Shown here one piece after another: positions 1-7,368 of a stretch of DNA of 44,902 bases. The stretch lies in NCBI RefSeq assembly GCF_014196505.1, contig NZ_JACIDW010000024.1, positions 1 through 44,902 on the forward strand, read 5' to 3'. The notes beneath the pieces are model-generated. The model ran no database searches. It saw only the letters and a list, made by a program, of their open reading frames with translations, and was not told the DNA's origin. The translations under genes and the position numbers were made by a program. Source of the DNA: Rhizobium metallidurans. Lineage in GTDB: Bacteria > Pseudomonadota > Alphaproteobacteria > Rhizobiales > Rhizobiaceae. Numbering within the stretch: the first letter of the stretch is position 1; every line of letters starts with the position of its first letter.

Positions 1-78
1 GCCCGCAAACTCGTCATTCTCGCCAACACAATCCTCACCCGACAGACCGAATGGACGCCGAAATATGTGAAAGGATGA
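1..78 (+). CDS. C-terminal fragment of a probable IS110-family transposase (enters from the left edge)
   Basis: Frame 1 is open from the first base and stops with TGA at 76-78, giving 25 residues that begin ARKLVILANTIL and end in WTPKYVKG. An (M/A)RKL-(I/V)-x-LANxxL segment followed by a Trp-Thr-Pro just before the stop is typical of the extreme C-terminus of IS110/IS116/IS902 (Transposase_20) proteins. The catalytic domains lie outside the window, so family assignment rests on this short tail alone. Whether the element is complete cannot be seen. Confidence 0.45.
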   Translation, partial: ARKLVILANTILTRQTEWTPKYVKG

Positions 79-88
79 GACATGGTTG

Positions 89-103
89 CTCCCCGACGGG
101 GAG
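89..103. repeat. Short palindrome downstream of the transposase tail, possible rhizobial extragenic repeat
   Basis: CTCCCC-GAC-GGGGAG is a perfect 6-bp stem followed by AAGGG and then a GC-rich stretch running to the methyltransferase stop. The CTCCCCG/CGGGGAGAAGG core resembles one half of the abundant rhizobial extragenic palindromes; a related CTTCTCCCCG core occurs near 44796-44805. It could also act as a Rho-independent-like stem between the convergent transposase tail and the methyltransferase, but there is no T tract. Confidence 0.35.
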
Positions 104-128
104 AAGGGAATGCCGCACCGCTGCGGGC

Positions 129-869
129 CTACCTATTCCGTGTCGTCGGCACGCCATGCGGCGACAGCACCGGCACGAACACGCGCCGCGAAGCGCGCAC
201 CGCCACCGGCAGGCCCTGATAGAGCCGCTTCTGCGCCTCGACGATGATGACACCCGAAAACGCCGGCCAGAGCGCCCGCCCGGCATATTCGAATGCGCCA
301 CGCAACCGCATCATCGTGCGCAGCTTTGACGGCGGGAACAAAAGCGCTTCGGCGGACGCGCCCGGCGTGAAGTTCGTCTCGCGCAAGAGATGCGTCAGCT
401 GCCCGCGGGAATAGGGGCGGCCCGAGCCGAAAGGCGTGTGCTCCAGCCGCGCCCAGACGCCGCGCCGGTTCGGCACGACGATGACCAGCCGCCCGCCCGG
501 TGCCAGCACCCGCCAGAGCTCCTTCAGCGTCTCGCGCGGATTTTCCGCGAACTCCAGCGAGTGCACCATCAGCACCCGGTCGATCGACGAATCCGGCAGC
601 GGCAGTTCCTCGTCGAAGATCAGCGCCGTCGACGACAGCGATCCCATCGGCCAGTTCACGGCCCCCTGTCCAGCCGGCATGAAAGCGAAGGTACGTTCGG
701 TGTCACCTCGCAAACGATCGAGAAACGGCACGGCATAGCCGATGCCCACCAGCCGCTCCTGCGGCAGCCGCACCCAGAGGGACGAAAGCGCCATGGCGAT
801 CGACTGCTCGGCGATGCGGCCGAGGTCGGAATGATAGAACTGGCGTAGGTCGACAATATCCGCGTGCAT
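129..869 (-). CDS. Class I SAM-dependent methyltransferase
   Basis: The 246-residue protein has a Methyltransf_11-type core. A loosely conserved motif I region is followed by ELPLPDSSIDRVLMVHSLEF, the usual motif II/III with an acidic pair, then LKELWRVLAPGGRLVIVVPNR, the post-III strand and turn. The substrate is not evident. The frame is open further upstream to a GTG at 950, but the ATG at 869 (protein beginning MHADIVDLRQFY) matches the start familiar from rhizobial homologues and leaves a divergent promoter region of about 90 bp shared with gloB. No strong Shine-Dalgarno sequence precedes it. It is convergent with the transposase tail at the left edge. Confidence 0.8.
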   Translation of the reverse strand: MHADIVDLRQFYHSDLGRIAEQSIAMALSSLWVRLPQERLVGIGYAVPFLDRLRGDTERTFAFMPAGQGAVNWPMGSLSSTALIFDEELPLPDSSIDRVLMVHSLEFAENPRETLKELWRVLAPGGRLVIVVPNRRGVWARLEHTPFGSGRPYSRGQLTHLLRETNFTPGASAEALLFPPSKLRTMMRLRGAFEYAGRALWPAFSGVIIVEAQKRLYQGLPVAVRASRRVFVPVLSPHGVPTTRNR

Positions 870-958
870 TGCGATAAATGTTATCAGCGGGCGGTTGGAC
901 TTCAAGGCCGCAGCCTCTACATTTGGGGTCAGTCCGAGATAAAGAGGCACTTTAGATT
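870..958. promoter_or_regulatory. Divergent intergenic region (methyltransferase / gloB)
   Basis: These 89 bp separate two genes transcribed outward and must hold both start regions. Visible elements are AGAGG about 12 nt before the gloB ATG and a small GATAA-ATG-TTATC palindrome beside the methyltransferase start. No convincing -35/-10 pair could be assigned by eye. Confidence 0.4.
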
Positions 959-1729
959 ATGAAACCTTTGGATTTAGAAGTTTTTCTCTGCCGCACCGAC
1001 AATTTCGGCGTGCTTGTTCATGATCCCGAGACCGGCCTCACCGCCTCCATCGATGCTCCCGACGCCGACGCGGTCATCGCCGCCGCCGACCGTCGCGGCT
1101 GGACGATCAGCCACGTCTTCACCACCCATCACCATACCGACCATGTCGAGGGTAATCTGGCGCTGAAGGAGAAGTACGGCTGCGAGGTCATCGGCCCGAT
1201 CAACGAGGCGGTGGCGATCCCCGGCCTCGACCGGACGATGGCCGACGGCGATACCTTCGGCTTCGGTGACCACACCGTCCATGTCATCGAGACCCCCGGC
1301 CACACCGCCGGCCACATCTGTTACCACTTCGCCGACGAGAAGCTGCTTTTCGCCGCCGACACGCTCTTCGCGCTCGGCTGTGGCCGGCTGTTTGAACGCC
1401 CGGCCGCCGATATGTGGCACTCGCTGCAGAAGCTCGCTGTGCTTCCCGATGAAACCGCGATCTATTTCGGCCACGAATATACGCTCTCCAACGCCCGCTT
1501 CGCGCTGACCATCGATCCCGACAACGAGAGGCTGAAGGCACGGACCGCCGAAATCGAGGCGCTGCGCGCCGAGGGCAGGTTCACCATTCCGACGACGCTC
1601 GCGCTCGAAAAGGAAACCAACCCCTTCCTGCGCGCCGGCGACCCCGCCATCCGCCGCAACCTGTTGATGGAAACCAAGACCAACGAAGAGGTCTTCGCCG
1701 AAATCCGCAAGCGCAAGGATAATTTCTGA
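959..1729 (+). CDS. gloB: Hydroxyacylglutathione hydrolase (glyoxalase II)
   Basis: A metallo-beta-lactamase-fold enzyme of 256 residues that hydrolyses S-lactoylglutathione to lactate and glutathione, the second step of cytosolic methylglyoxal detoxification. The binuclear metal motif THHHTDH is at residues 56-62, followed by the second His in TPGHTAGH, the bridging Asp in FAADTLFALGCGR and the last His in YFGHEYT. The C-terminal HAGH domain with NPFLRAG is present, and the length is normal for the family. The downstream cupin gene starts inside its stop codon (TGATG), so the two are probably co-translated. Confidence 0.95.
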   Translation: MKPLDLEVFLCRTDNFGVLVHDPETGLTASIDAPDADAVIAAADRRGWTISHVFTTHHHTDHVEGNLALKEKYGCEVIGPINEAVAIPGLDRTMADGDTFGFGDHTVHVIETPGHTAGHICYHFADEKLLFAADTLFALGCGRLFERPAADMWHSLQKLAVLPDETAIYFGHEYTLSNARFALTIDPDNERLKARTAEIEALRAEGRFTIPTTLALEKETNPFLRAGDPAIRRNLLMETKTNEEVFAEIRKRKDNF

Positions 1730-2166
1730 TGGCGCCGGCGCCGATTTCCGCCGACGACATCATCCGCGAACTCGACATGCAGCCGCACCCGGAGGGCGGC
1801 TTCTACATCCAGACCTTTCGCGACAGCGAAGGCGGCGCGCGCGGGCACTCGACGGCGATCTATTACCTGCTGACATCCGGCCAGCGCTCGCACTGGCACC
1901 GCGTCCACGACGCAGCCGAGGTCTGGCACTATTATGCCGGCGCGCCGCTGGCGCTGCACCGCGCCGAAGACGGCGGTCAAAGCGAGACGCTGATGCTCGG
2001 CCCCGATATCCTCGAAGGCCAGCGCCCGCAGGCGATCATACCCGCCAACTGGTGGCAATCGGCCGAGACGCTCGGAGACTATACGCTGGTGGGCTGCACG
2101 GTCTCGCCCGGCTTCGAATTCGCAAGCTTCGAGATGGCGCCACCCGGCTGGACGCCGAAGGGTTAA
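1729..2166 (+). CDS. Cupin, DUF985 family
   Basis: This 145-residue cytosolic protein matches the Cupin_5/DUF985 family. It opens with IIRELDMQPHPEGGFYIQTF, has the cupin core SHWHRVHDAAEVWHYYAGAPL with metal-binding His and Glu residues, and ends with the conserved VSPGFEFASFEMA. Family members are small beta-barrels without an established general reaction. The start ATG overlaps the gloB stop by one base, so it depends on gloB transcription and probably on translational coupling. A role beside glyoxalase II is only inferred from this coupling. Confidence 0.85.
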   Translation: MAPAPISADDIIRELDMQPHPEGGFYIQTFRDSEGGARGHSTAIYYLLTSGQRSHWHRVHDAAEVWHYYAGAPLALHRAEDGGQSETLMLGPDILEGQRPQAIIPANWWQSAETLGDYTLVGCTVSPGFEFASFEMAPPGWTPKG

Positions 2167-2213
2167 GAGACGAAGACGGCGGGTCAGCGAATTCGCCGCC
2201 CCCTGTCACACGA

Positions 2214-2963
2214 TCATTCGGCCGCTTGCATCATACCCTTGGCCAGAACGACGGCGGGGTTTACGGCTTCGGGGGCGTAAGGACGAATAGAACCCGCCTT
2301 GACCTTATGTTCGAGCTCATCAAGGAAGATTTCGGGATCGGTCAACGTCATTCCGGCAAAGTCCGTATAGGTGTATTGCCACCATTCGCTTGCGAGGAGC
2401 CGTTCGATAACATCACGAGCAAAGCGGTATTTAACAATTTTTCCGGGATTGCCGACAACAACCGCGTAGGGCGGCACGTCTTTTACGACGACGGCGTGCG
2501 CACCGATCACGGCCCCGTGGCCGATTTTGACACCTGCCCTTATGTAGGCTCCGATGCCGATCCAGACATCGTTACCGATTTCGATAAGTAGAGGCTTGTC
2601 TTGGGTTGGCACGGGCGTCGGAACGAAGCCACTTTCATTGCCGGCGGTAAAGCCGGCCCAGATGAAGGCAGCGTCATAGGTAAAGCTCGACGTCGATACA
2701 CGCGTCATGGGATGTTCGGCTTCGCCGAGCGTGACGTTTCTTGCAATCGAGCAGTACCGGCCGACTGTCCGGATGTTTCGCAAACGCGACCAGGAGTAGG
2801 TAAACGCGCCGACCGTGGCGTCGTGACGGAATATGCATTCTTCCGTCAACAAGACTGGTGGTTCAATCTCAACCTTACCGGAAAAATCATATGCTCCCGG
2901 GCGCAAATTAATCCCGCGCACCGCCACGTGATGGAACAGATCGTTTGTGACATCGACGATCAT
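2214..2963 (-). CDS. Left-handed beta-helix (hexapeptide) acetyltransferase, CatB/Vat-like
   Basis: The 249 residues show hexapeptide-repeat architecture in two blocks: one around TVGRYCSIARNVTLGEAEHP and a longer one, IGNDVWIGIGAYIRAGVKIG through VIGAHAVVVKDVPPYAVVVGNP. The latter is the CoA-binding signature of CatB/Vat-type O-acetyltransferases and related sugar acetyltransferases. A His after the first block (EHPMTR) sits where the catalytic His of xenobiotic acetyltransferases lies. GGGGAG lies about 10 nt before the ATG. The substrate cannot be told from sequence; resistance to chloramphenicol or streptogramins should not be assumed. Base composition is clearly less GC-rich than in neighbouring genes, suggesting later acquisition. 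Confidence 0.8.
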   Translation of the reverse strand: MIVDVTNDLFHHVAVRGINLRPGAYDFSGKVEIEPPVLLTEECIFRHDATVGAFTYSWSRLRNIRTVGRYCSIARNVTLGEAEHPMTRVSTSSFTYDAAFIWAGFTAGNESGFVPTPVPTQDKPLLIEIGNDVWIGIGAYIRAGVKIGHGAVIGAHAVVVKDVPPYAVVVGNPGKIVKYRFARDVIERLLASEWWQYTYTDFAGMTLTDPEIFLDELEHKVKAGSIRPYAPEAVNPAVVLAKGMMQAAE

Positions 2964-3082
2964 CGCAGCCCGGCTCCCCTTTATGAATGCCCCTGCGTGA
3001 ACATCATACCGCTAACCTTGTGCGGACATTGCCTCCCACCCGGAACGCAACTTTCAAGCTCGAAATGATGAGCAAAAGCGCT

Positions 3083-3430
3083 CTACCCCTGCTGCTCGGC
3101 CCCGTCGGGCAGCATGACGAACAGCGATTGCAGCAGCGACACCGTGCCAGAGTGGCCGACGCTGTAGTAGATCATGCGGCCCTCGCGGCGGGTATTGACC
3201 AGGCCCTCGAGACGAAGACGGGCCAGCTGTTGCGAGACCATGGCCTGCTGCATGCCGAGAATGTCCTCGATCTGGCCAACGGTCTTCTCCTCTTCCGCGA
3301 GAATGCACAGGATGAGCAGACGCGTATGATGAGCCAATGCTTTCAGAAGTTCACTTGCTGCCCGAGCTTTCGTCGAAAACCCCTGCAATTCGTGATCGGC
3401 CATACCCGATCGAGGTGTCGGCAAGTGCAT
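3083..3430 (-). CDS. ArsR-family winged-helix transcriptional regulator
   Basis: A 115-residue regulator with the ArsR fold: helix RAASELLKALAHHTRLLIL, the recognition region MQQAMVSQQLARLRLEGLV and the wing NTRREGRMIYYSV. It has no CxC metal site. A single cysteine, Cys42 in RLLILCILAE, falls where the sulfane-sulfur sensors SqrR/BigR have their first redox Cys, but the second Cys near the C-terminus is missing. It lies between an acetyltransferase and an SDR gene, all on the minus strand. The upstream 100 bp is AT-rich with TATAT runs and is a plausible auto-operator. The alternative start Met10 (3403) has a weaker ribosome-binding context. Confidence 0.85.
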   Translation of the reverse strand: MHLPTPRSGMADHELQGFSTKARAASELLKALAHHTRLLILCILAEEEKTVGQIEDILGMQQAMVSQQLARLRLEGLVNTRREGRMIYYSVGHSGTVSLLQSLFVMLPDGAEQQG

Positions 3431-3530
3431 GTTACGTCTCTGCTTGCATATATATCAAAACTGACAGGTGTTCATAACATATACGCAAAGCGCGATAGTT
3501 TGGATTTCCTAAAATGCCAAAAAAAGTCGA

Positions 3531-4301
3531 TCAGCAGATAAGCTGGCCGCCATTGATCTCGAGCACCTGGCCGGTCACGTAACCGGAGAGCGACGGCGCC
3601 GCCATGAACAGGTAGGCGGGCGCGCAGTCCTCGGCGGTTCCGAGCCGCTGCAACGGAATGCCCTTGCGCGTCTGCTCGAGCTTTTCGGCCGAGGAATAGC
3701 GCTGGTGGAAATCGGTTTCGATGGTTCCGGGCGAGATGCAGTTGACGCGAATGCCGTCGGGCGCGAGCTCGCGAGCCAGCGCCTTCGAGTAAGTCGAGAC
3801 GAACGCCTTGGAGGCCGAGTAGATGGCCGAGCCCGGGCTGCCGCCTGTCAGCGCCGAGATCGAGACGGTGTTGACGATCGCCGCCTCGCCGGCCGCTCTC
3901 AGCGCCGGCAGCAGCGCCCTGGTGACCTCGACGACCGACGTCTGGTTCAATTGCACCACCTGGCCATATTGCGCCTCGGTCAGCGTGCCCGCCGGAAAGC
4001 GGCCGACCATCGTCCCCGCATTGTTGACCAGCGCATGGATCTTGTCGAAATGGCCGAGCACCTTCTTGGTGAAGGCGTCACATCCCTCCCCCGTCGAAAA
4101 ATCGCCGGCGATGAGAATGGCGCGTCGGTCCTCTTCCGCCGTCAGCAGGAAATCGGGCAACGCCCGCTCGCCGTCGCGGCCGGTGTGAACCAGAACCCGC
4201 GCGCCGCAATCGAGAAATTGTCTCGCGACCTCGAGCCCGATGCCGCGGCCTGCGCCCGTGACGACCACGTTGCGGTTTTCGAACAATTTCGGATGAAACA
4301 T
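3531..4301 (-). CDS. Short-chain dehydrogenase/reductase (SDR), NAD(P)-dependent
   Basis: The protein of 256 residues is a classical SDR: cofactor motif TGAGRGIG near the N-terminus, NNAG in the fourth strand region, a Ser followed by YSASK as the catalytic Tyr-x3-Lys, and a C-terminal YVTGQVLEINGG. The frame is open to 4373, but the ATG at 4301 is preceded by GGGAGG at 6 nt and gives the normal family length. The substrate is unknown; such enzymes are often annotated as 3-oxoacyl-ACP reductase-like without biochemical support. It is a single gene on the minus strand, upstream of the ArsR gene with a 100-bp gap. Confidence 0.9.
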   Translation of the reverse strand: MFHPKLFENRNVVVTGAGRGIGLEVARQFLDCGARVLVHTGRDGERALPDFLLTAEEDRRAILIAGDFSTGEGCDAFTKKVLGHFDKIHALVNNAGTMVGRFPAGTLTEAQYGQVVQLNQTSVVEVTRALLPALRAAGEAAIVNTVSISALTGGSPGSAIYSASKAFVSTYSKALARELAPDGIRVNCISPGTIETDFHQRYSSAEKLEQTRKGIPLQRLGTAEDCAPAYLFMAAPSLSGYVTGQVLEINGGQLIC

Positions 4302-4399
4302 CAAACCCTCCCGATCAACGGCCGAACCGATCTGTATCCGACGCGGTGAGAAGATAGCCTTTGCATCCGCCAATGATCAACCGTTGGCACGCTGCATCG

Positions 4400-4418
4400 C
4401 CATCTCGTGATGAGATGG
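4400..4418. other. Perfect 7-bp inverted repeat between the SDR gene and atpC
   Basis: CCATCTC-GTGAT-GAGATGG lies about 100 bp upstream of the SDR start and beyond the atp terminator. Its position fits an operator for the SDR gene or an incidental stem; no T tract follows on either strand. Confidence 0.35.
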
Positions 4419-4441
4419 TGAGCATTGGTCGACCGGCCAAC

Positions 4442-4465
4442 AAAAAAGCGGCCTTGCGGCCGCTT
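4442..4465 (-). terminator. Intrinsic terminator of the atpHAGDC operon
   Basis: On the minus strand the stem AAGCGGCC-GCAA-GGCCGCTT runs straight into TTTT, 36 nt beyond the atpC stop. The plus strand lacks a T tract after the stem, so the signal is directional and closes the ATP synthase operon. Confidence 0.85.
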
Positions 4466-4500
4466 CGATGACAGTCCGAACCGTAGAGAGGCTCTTAGGC

Positions 4501-4908
4501 TCAATCCTTGCCGACAACACCCTGCAGGTGCGTCATTTCCATGATGAAGTGTTCCAGCTTGGACTTGTGCTCGTGATGATGCGCATCCTCGAGTTCGGCC
4601 TTGGCGGCTTCGATGCGGCGGTCGAGTTCGTCCTTGGAGACGTCTTCGACGGGGATCGCCGATTCGGCGAGCAGCGTGCAGCCGGTCGGCAGGATGTCGG
4701 CGAAGCCGCCGAACACGACGAAGTCCTTCTTGACACCGCTGGCGGAGCGGACGCTCACGACGCCAGGCTTGATGGTCGTCATCGTCGGCGCGTGGTTCGC
4801 CATGACGGTCATCTCGCCCTCGGTTGCCGGAATGACAACTTCGGTCACCATCTCGGACAAGAGCAGACGCTCCGGAGATACGAGTTCAAAATTGAAATTG
4901 TCAGCCAT
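4501..4908 (-). CDS. atpC: ATP synthase F1 subunit epsilon
   Basis: The 135-residue epsilon subunit of the F1 central stalk has the N-terminal beta-sandwich (FELVSPERLLLSEMVTEVVIPATEG, then EMTVMANHAPTMTTIKPGV) and the short helical C-terminus usual in alphaproteobacteria. It couples rotation of the gamma subunit to the c-ring and can inhibit hydrolysis. It is the last gene of atpHAGDC, 77 bp after atpD, and an intrinsic terminator follows. Confidence 0.97.
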   Translation of the reverse strand: MADNFNFELVSPERLLLSEMVTEVVIPATEGEMTVMANHAPTMTTIKPGVVSVRSASGVKKDFVVFGGFADILPTGCTLLAESAIPVEDVSKDELDRRIEAAKAELEDAHHHEHKSKLEHFIMEMTHLQGVVGKD

Positions 4909-4985
4909 GACGTTTCACTTCTTGATTGTCTTTGAAACGAGAGACGGCGCGCGGGGACGGTCCCTGCGCGCCGTAAGTGAATGCA

Positions 4986-6434
4986 TCAAGCGGCTGCGGA
5001 GAGCTTCTTGGCCTTTTCGATGGCTTCTTCCATCGAGCCGACCATGTAGAAGGCTGCTTCCGGCAGGTGATCGTACTCGCCGTTGACGAGGCCCTTGAAG
5101 CCCTTGATCGTGTCTTCGAGAGCAACCAGCTTGCCCGGCGAACCGGTGAAGACTTCGGCGACGAAGAACGGCTGCGACAGGAAGCGCTCGATCTTGCGGG
5201 CGCGGGTAACCGTCATCTTGTCCTCTTCGGACAGTTCGTCCATGCCGAGGATGGCGATGATGTCCTGCAGCGACTTGTAGCGCTGAAGCGTCGTCTGCAC
5301 CTTACGGGCGACTTCGTAGTGCTCTTCGCCGACAACCATCGGGTCGAGCATGCGCGAGGTCGAGTCGAGCGGGTCGACGGCCGGGTAGATACCCTTTTCG
5401 GCGATCGAGCGCGACAGAACGGTCGTTGCGTCCAGGTGGGCGAACGAGGTGGCCGGAGCCGGGTCGGTCAAGTCGTCGGCGGGGACGTAAATGGCCTGAA
5501 CCGAGGTAATCGAGCCCGTCGTCGTGGTCGTGATGCGTTCCTGCATCTGGCCCATGTCGGTGGCGAGCGTCGGCTGGTAGCCAACGGCCGAAGGAATACG
5601 GCCGAGCAGAGCCGACACTTCCGAACCTGCCTGCGTGAAGCGGAAGATGTTGTCGACGAAGAACAGAACGTCCTGGCCCTTGTCGCGGAAGTCTTCAGCG
5701 ATGGTCAGACCGGTCAGGGCGACGCGTGCGCGTGCGCCCGGCGGTTCGTTCATCTGGCCGTAAACGAGTGCTGCCTTCGAGCCTTCGCCGCCGCCATGCT
5801 TGTTGACGCCCGATTCGATCATTTCGTGGTAAAGGTCGTTGCCTTCGCGGGTACGTTCACCCACGCCTGCGAAGACCGAGTAACCACCGTGCGCCTTGGC
5901 AACGTTGTTGATCAGTTCCATGATGAGAACGGTCTTGCCGACGCCTGCGCCGCCGAACAGGCCGATCTTGCCGCCCTTTGCGTAAGGTGCGAGCAGGTCG
6001 ACGACCTTGATGCCGGTGACGAGGATCTGTGCTTCGGTCGACTGGTCGACGTAGGCAGGCGCATCCTGGTGGATGGCGCGCTTGCCGGAAGTGACCAGCG
6101 GGCCGGCTTCGTCGACCGGCTCGCCGATGACGTTCATGATACGGCCGAGCGTTTCCTGGCCGACCGGAACCGTGATGGGTGCGCCGGTGTCGGAAACGGC
6201 CTGACCGCGAACCAGACCTTCGGTCGAGTCCATGGCGATCGTGCGGACTTCGTTTTCACCCAGGTGCTGAGCGACTTCGAGCACGAGGCGGTTGCCGCCG
6301 TTCGTGGTTTCGAGTGCGTTCAGGATCGCCGGCAGTTCGCCTTCGAAAGCAACGTCGACGACGGCGCCGATAACCTGCGTGACCTTGCCGGCGGAGCCTG
6401 CCGCGGCCTTCTTGGGGGTAGCTGCCTTAGCCAT
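4986..6434 (-). CDS. atpD: ATP synthase F1 subunit beta (catalytic)
   Basis: A subunit of 482 residues with the P-loop GGAGVGKT at 161-168, the Walker B region DVLFFVDNIFRF, the catalytic Glu segment VGERTREGNDLY and the DELSEEDK loop (the DELSEED lever). The N-terminus has an Ala/Lys-rich extension (MAKAATPKKAAAGSAGK) that is common in rhizobia and related species. It forms the catalytic sites of the alpha3beta3 hexamer on the cytoplasmic face of the inner membrane. It sits between atpG and atpC. Confidence 0.98.
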   Translation of the reverse strand: MAKAATPKKAAAGSAGKVTQVIGAVVDVAFEGELPAILNALETTNGGNRLVLEVAQHLGENEVRTIAMDSTEGLVRGQAVSDTGAPITVPVGQETLGRIMNVIGEPVDEAGPLVTSGKRAIHQDAPAYVDQSTEAQILVTGIKVVDLLAPYAKGGKIGLFGGAGVGKTVLIMELINNVAKAHGGYSVFAGVGERTREGNDLYHEMIESGVNKHGGGEGSKAALVYGQMNEPPGARARVALTGLTIAEDFRDKGQDVLFFVDNIFRFTQAGSEVSALLGRIPSAVGYQPTLATDMGQMQERITTTTTGSITSVQAIYVPADDLTDPAPATSFAHLDATTVLSRSIAEKGIYPAVDPLDSTSRMLDPMVVGEEHYEVARKVQTTLQRYKSLQDIIAILGMDELSEEDKMTVTRARKIERFLSQPFFVAEVFTGSPGKLVALEDTIKGFKGLVNGEYDHLPEAAFYMVGSMEEAIEKAKKLSAAA

Positions 6435-6457
6435 CTTCTTACCCTCTTTCCCTAACC

Positions 6458-7342
6458 TCAGAGCGCTTCCGCGCCCGAAATGATTTCAATGAGTTCCTTG
6501 GTGATCTGAGCCTGGCGCTGACGGTTGTAGTTCAGCGTCAGCTTGTTGATCATCTCACCAGCGTTACGCGTCGCATTGTCCATCGCGCTCATCTTGGCGC
6601 CCATTTCGCCGGCGACGTTCTCGAGGAGCGCGCGGAAGATCTGGACCGAGATGTTGCGTGGAATCAGATCCTCGAGGATCGATGCCGGATCAGGCTCGTA
6701 TTCGTAGACTGCGCTCGCATGTGCCGCGTCCTCGGCAGCCACTTCGCCAGCCGAGGCTGGGATGAGCTGCTGTGCCGTCGGAACCTGCGAGATCACCGAC
6801 TTGAACTCGGAATAGAAGAGCGTGCAGACGTCGAATTCACCGGCTTCGTACATCTCGATGATGCGCTTGCCGATGCTGTCGGCATTTTCGAAGGCGACGC
6901 GCTTGACGTCGCGAAGTTCCTTGCGCTCGACGATGAGCGAGAGGAATTCGCGGCGCAGGCTGTCGTAGCCCTTCTTGCCGACGGTGAAGATCTTCACCGT
7001 CTTGCCTTCGGCGACCAGCTTGCGGGCGTGGTCACGGGCAAAACGAGAAATCTGCGAGTTGAAACCGCCGCAGAGGCCACGCTCGGCGGTGCAGACGACG
7101 AGCAGGTGAACCTGATCCTTGCCTGTACCGGTCATGAGCGTCGGCGCGCCATCCGCCTCGGTGACGGCATTGGCGATATTCGCCAGTACCGCGTTCATCC
7201 GCTGCGAATAGGGCCGGGCGGCCTCGGCCGCCTCCTGCGCACGCCGAAGCTTCGCCGCGGCGACCATTTTCATCGCCTTGGTGATCTTCTGCGTCGCCTT
7301 GACGGAGGCGATCCGGTTTTTCAGATCCTTAAGTGAAGGCAT
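6458..7342 (-). CDS. atpG: ATP synthase F1 subunit gamma
   Basis: The 294-residue rotor shaft starts MPSLKDLKNRIASVKATQKI and ends with MDNATRNAGEMINKLTLNYNRQRQAQITKELIEIISGAEAL, the two conserved coiled-coil ends of gamma. The middle Rossmann-like domain carries CTAERGLCGGFN. Length is normal for the group. It lies 26 bp downstream of atpA and 23 bp upstream of atpD. Confidence 0.97.
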   Translation of the reverse strand: MPSLKDLKNRIASVKATQKITKAMKMVAAAKLRRAQEAAEAARPYSQRMNAVLANIANAVTEADGAPTLMTGTGKDQVHLLVVCTAERGLCGGFNSQISRFARDHARKLVAEGKTVKIFTVGKKGYDSLRREFLSLIVERKELRDVKRVAFENADSIGKRIIEMYEAGEFDVCTLFYSEFKSVISQVPTAQQLIPASAGEVAAEDAAHASAVYEYEPDPASILEDLIPRNISVQIFRALLENVAGEMGAKMSAMDNATRNAGEMINKLTLNYNRQRQAQITKELIEIISGAEAL

Positions 7343-7368
7343 CCGTGATCCGTCCTAACTGGGTCCGA

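Noticed and set aside
2214..2963. Chloramphenicol or streptogramin resistance enzyme
   Set aside because: Only the general hexapeptide acetyltransferase fold is visible; substrate-specific features were not recognised.
3505..3530. Intrinsic terminator for the SDR gene at a T7 run
   Set aside because: The minus strand has a T7 tract after the stop but no stable stem precedes it.
4977..6455. Long plus-strand frame antisense to atpD
   Set aside because: Mirror of a highly conserved gene with biased codons; no ribosome-binding site or homologous motifs.
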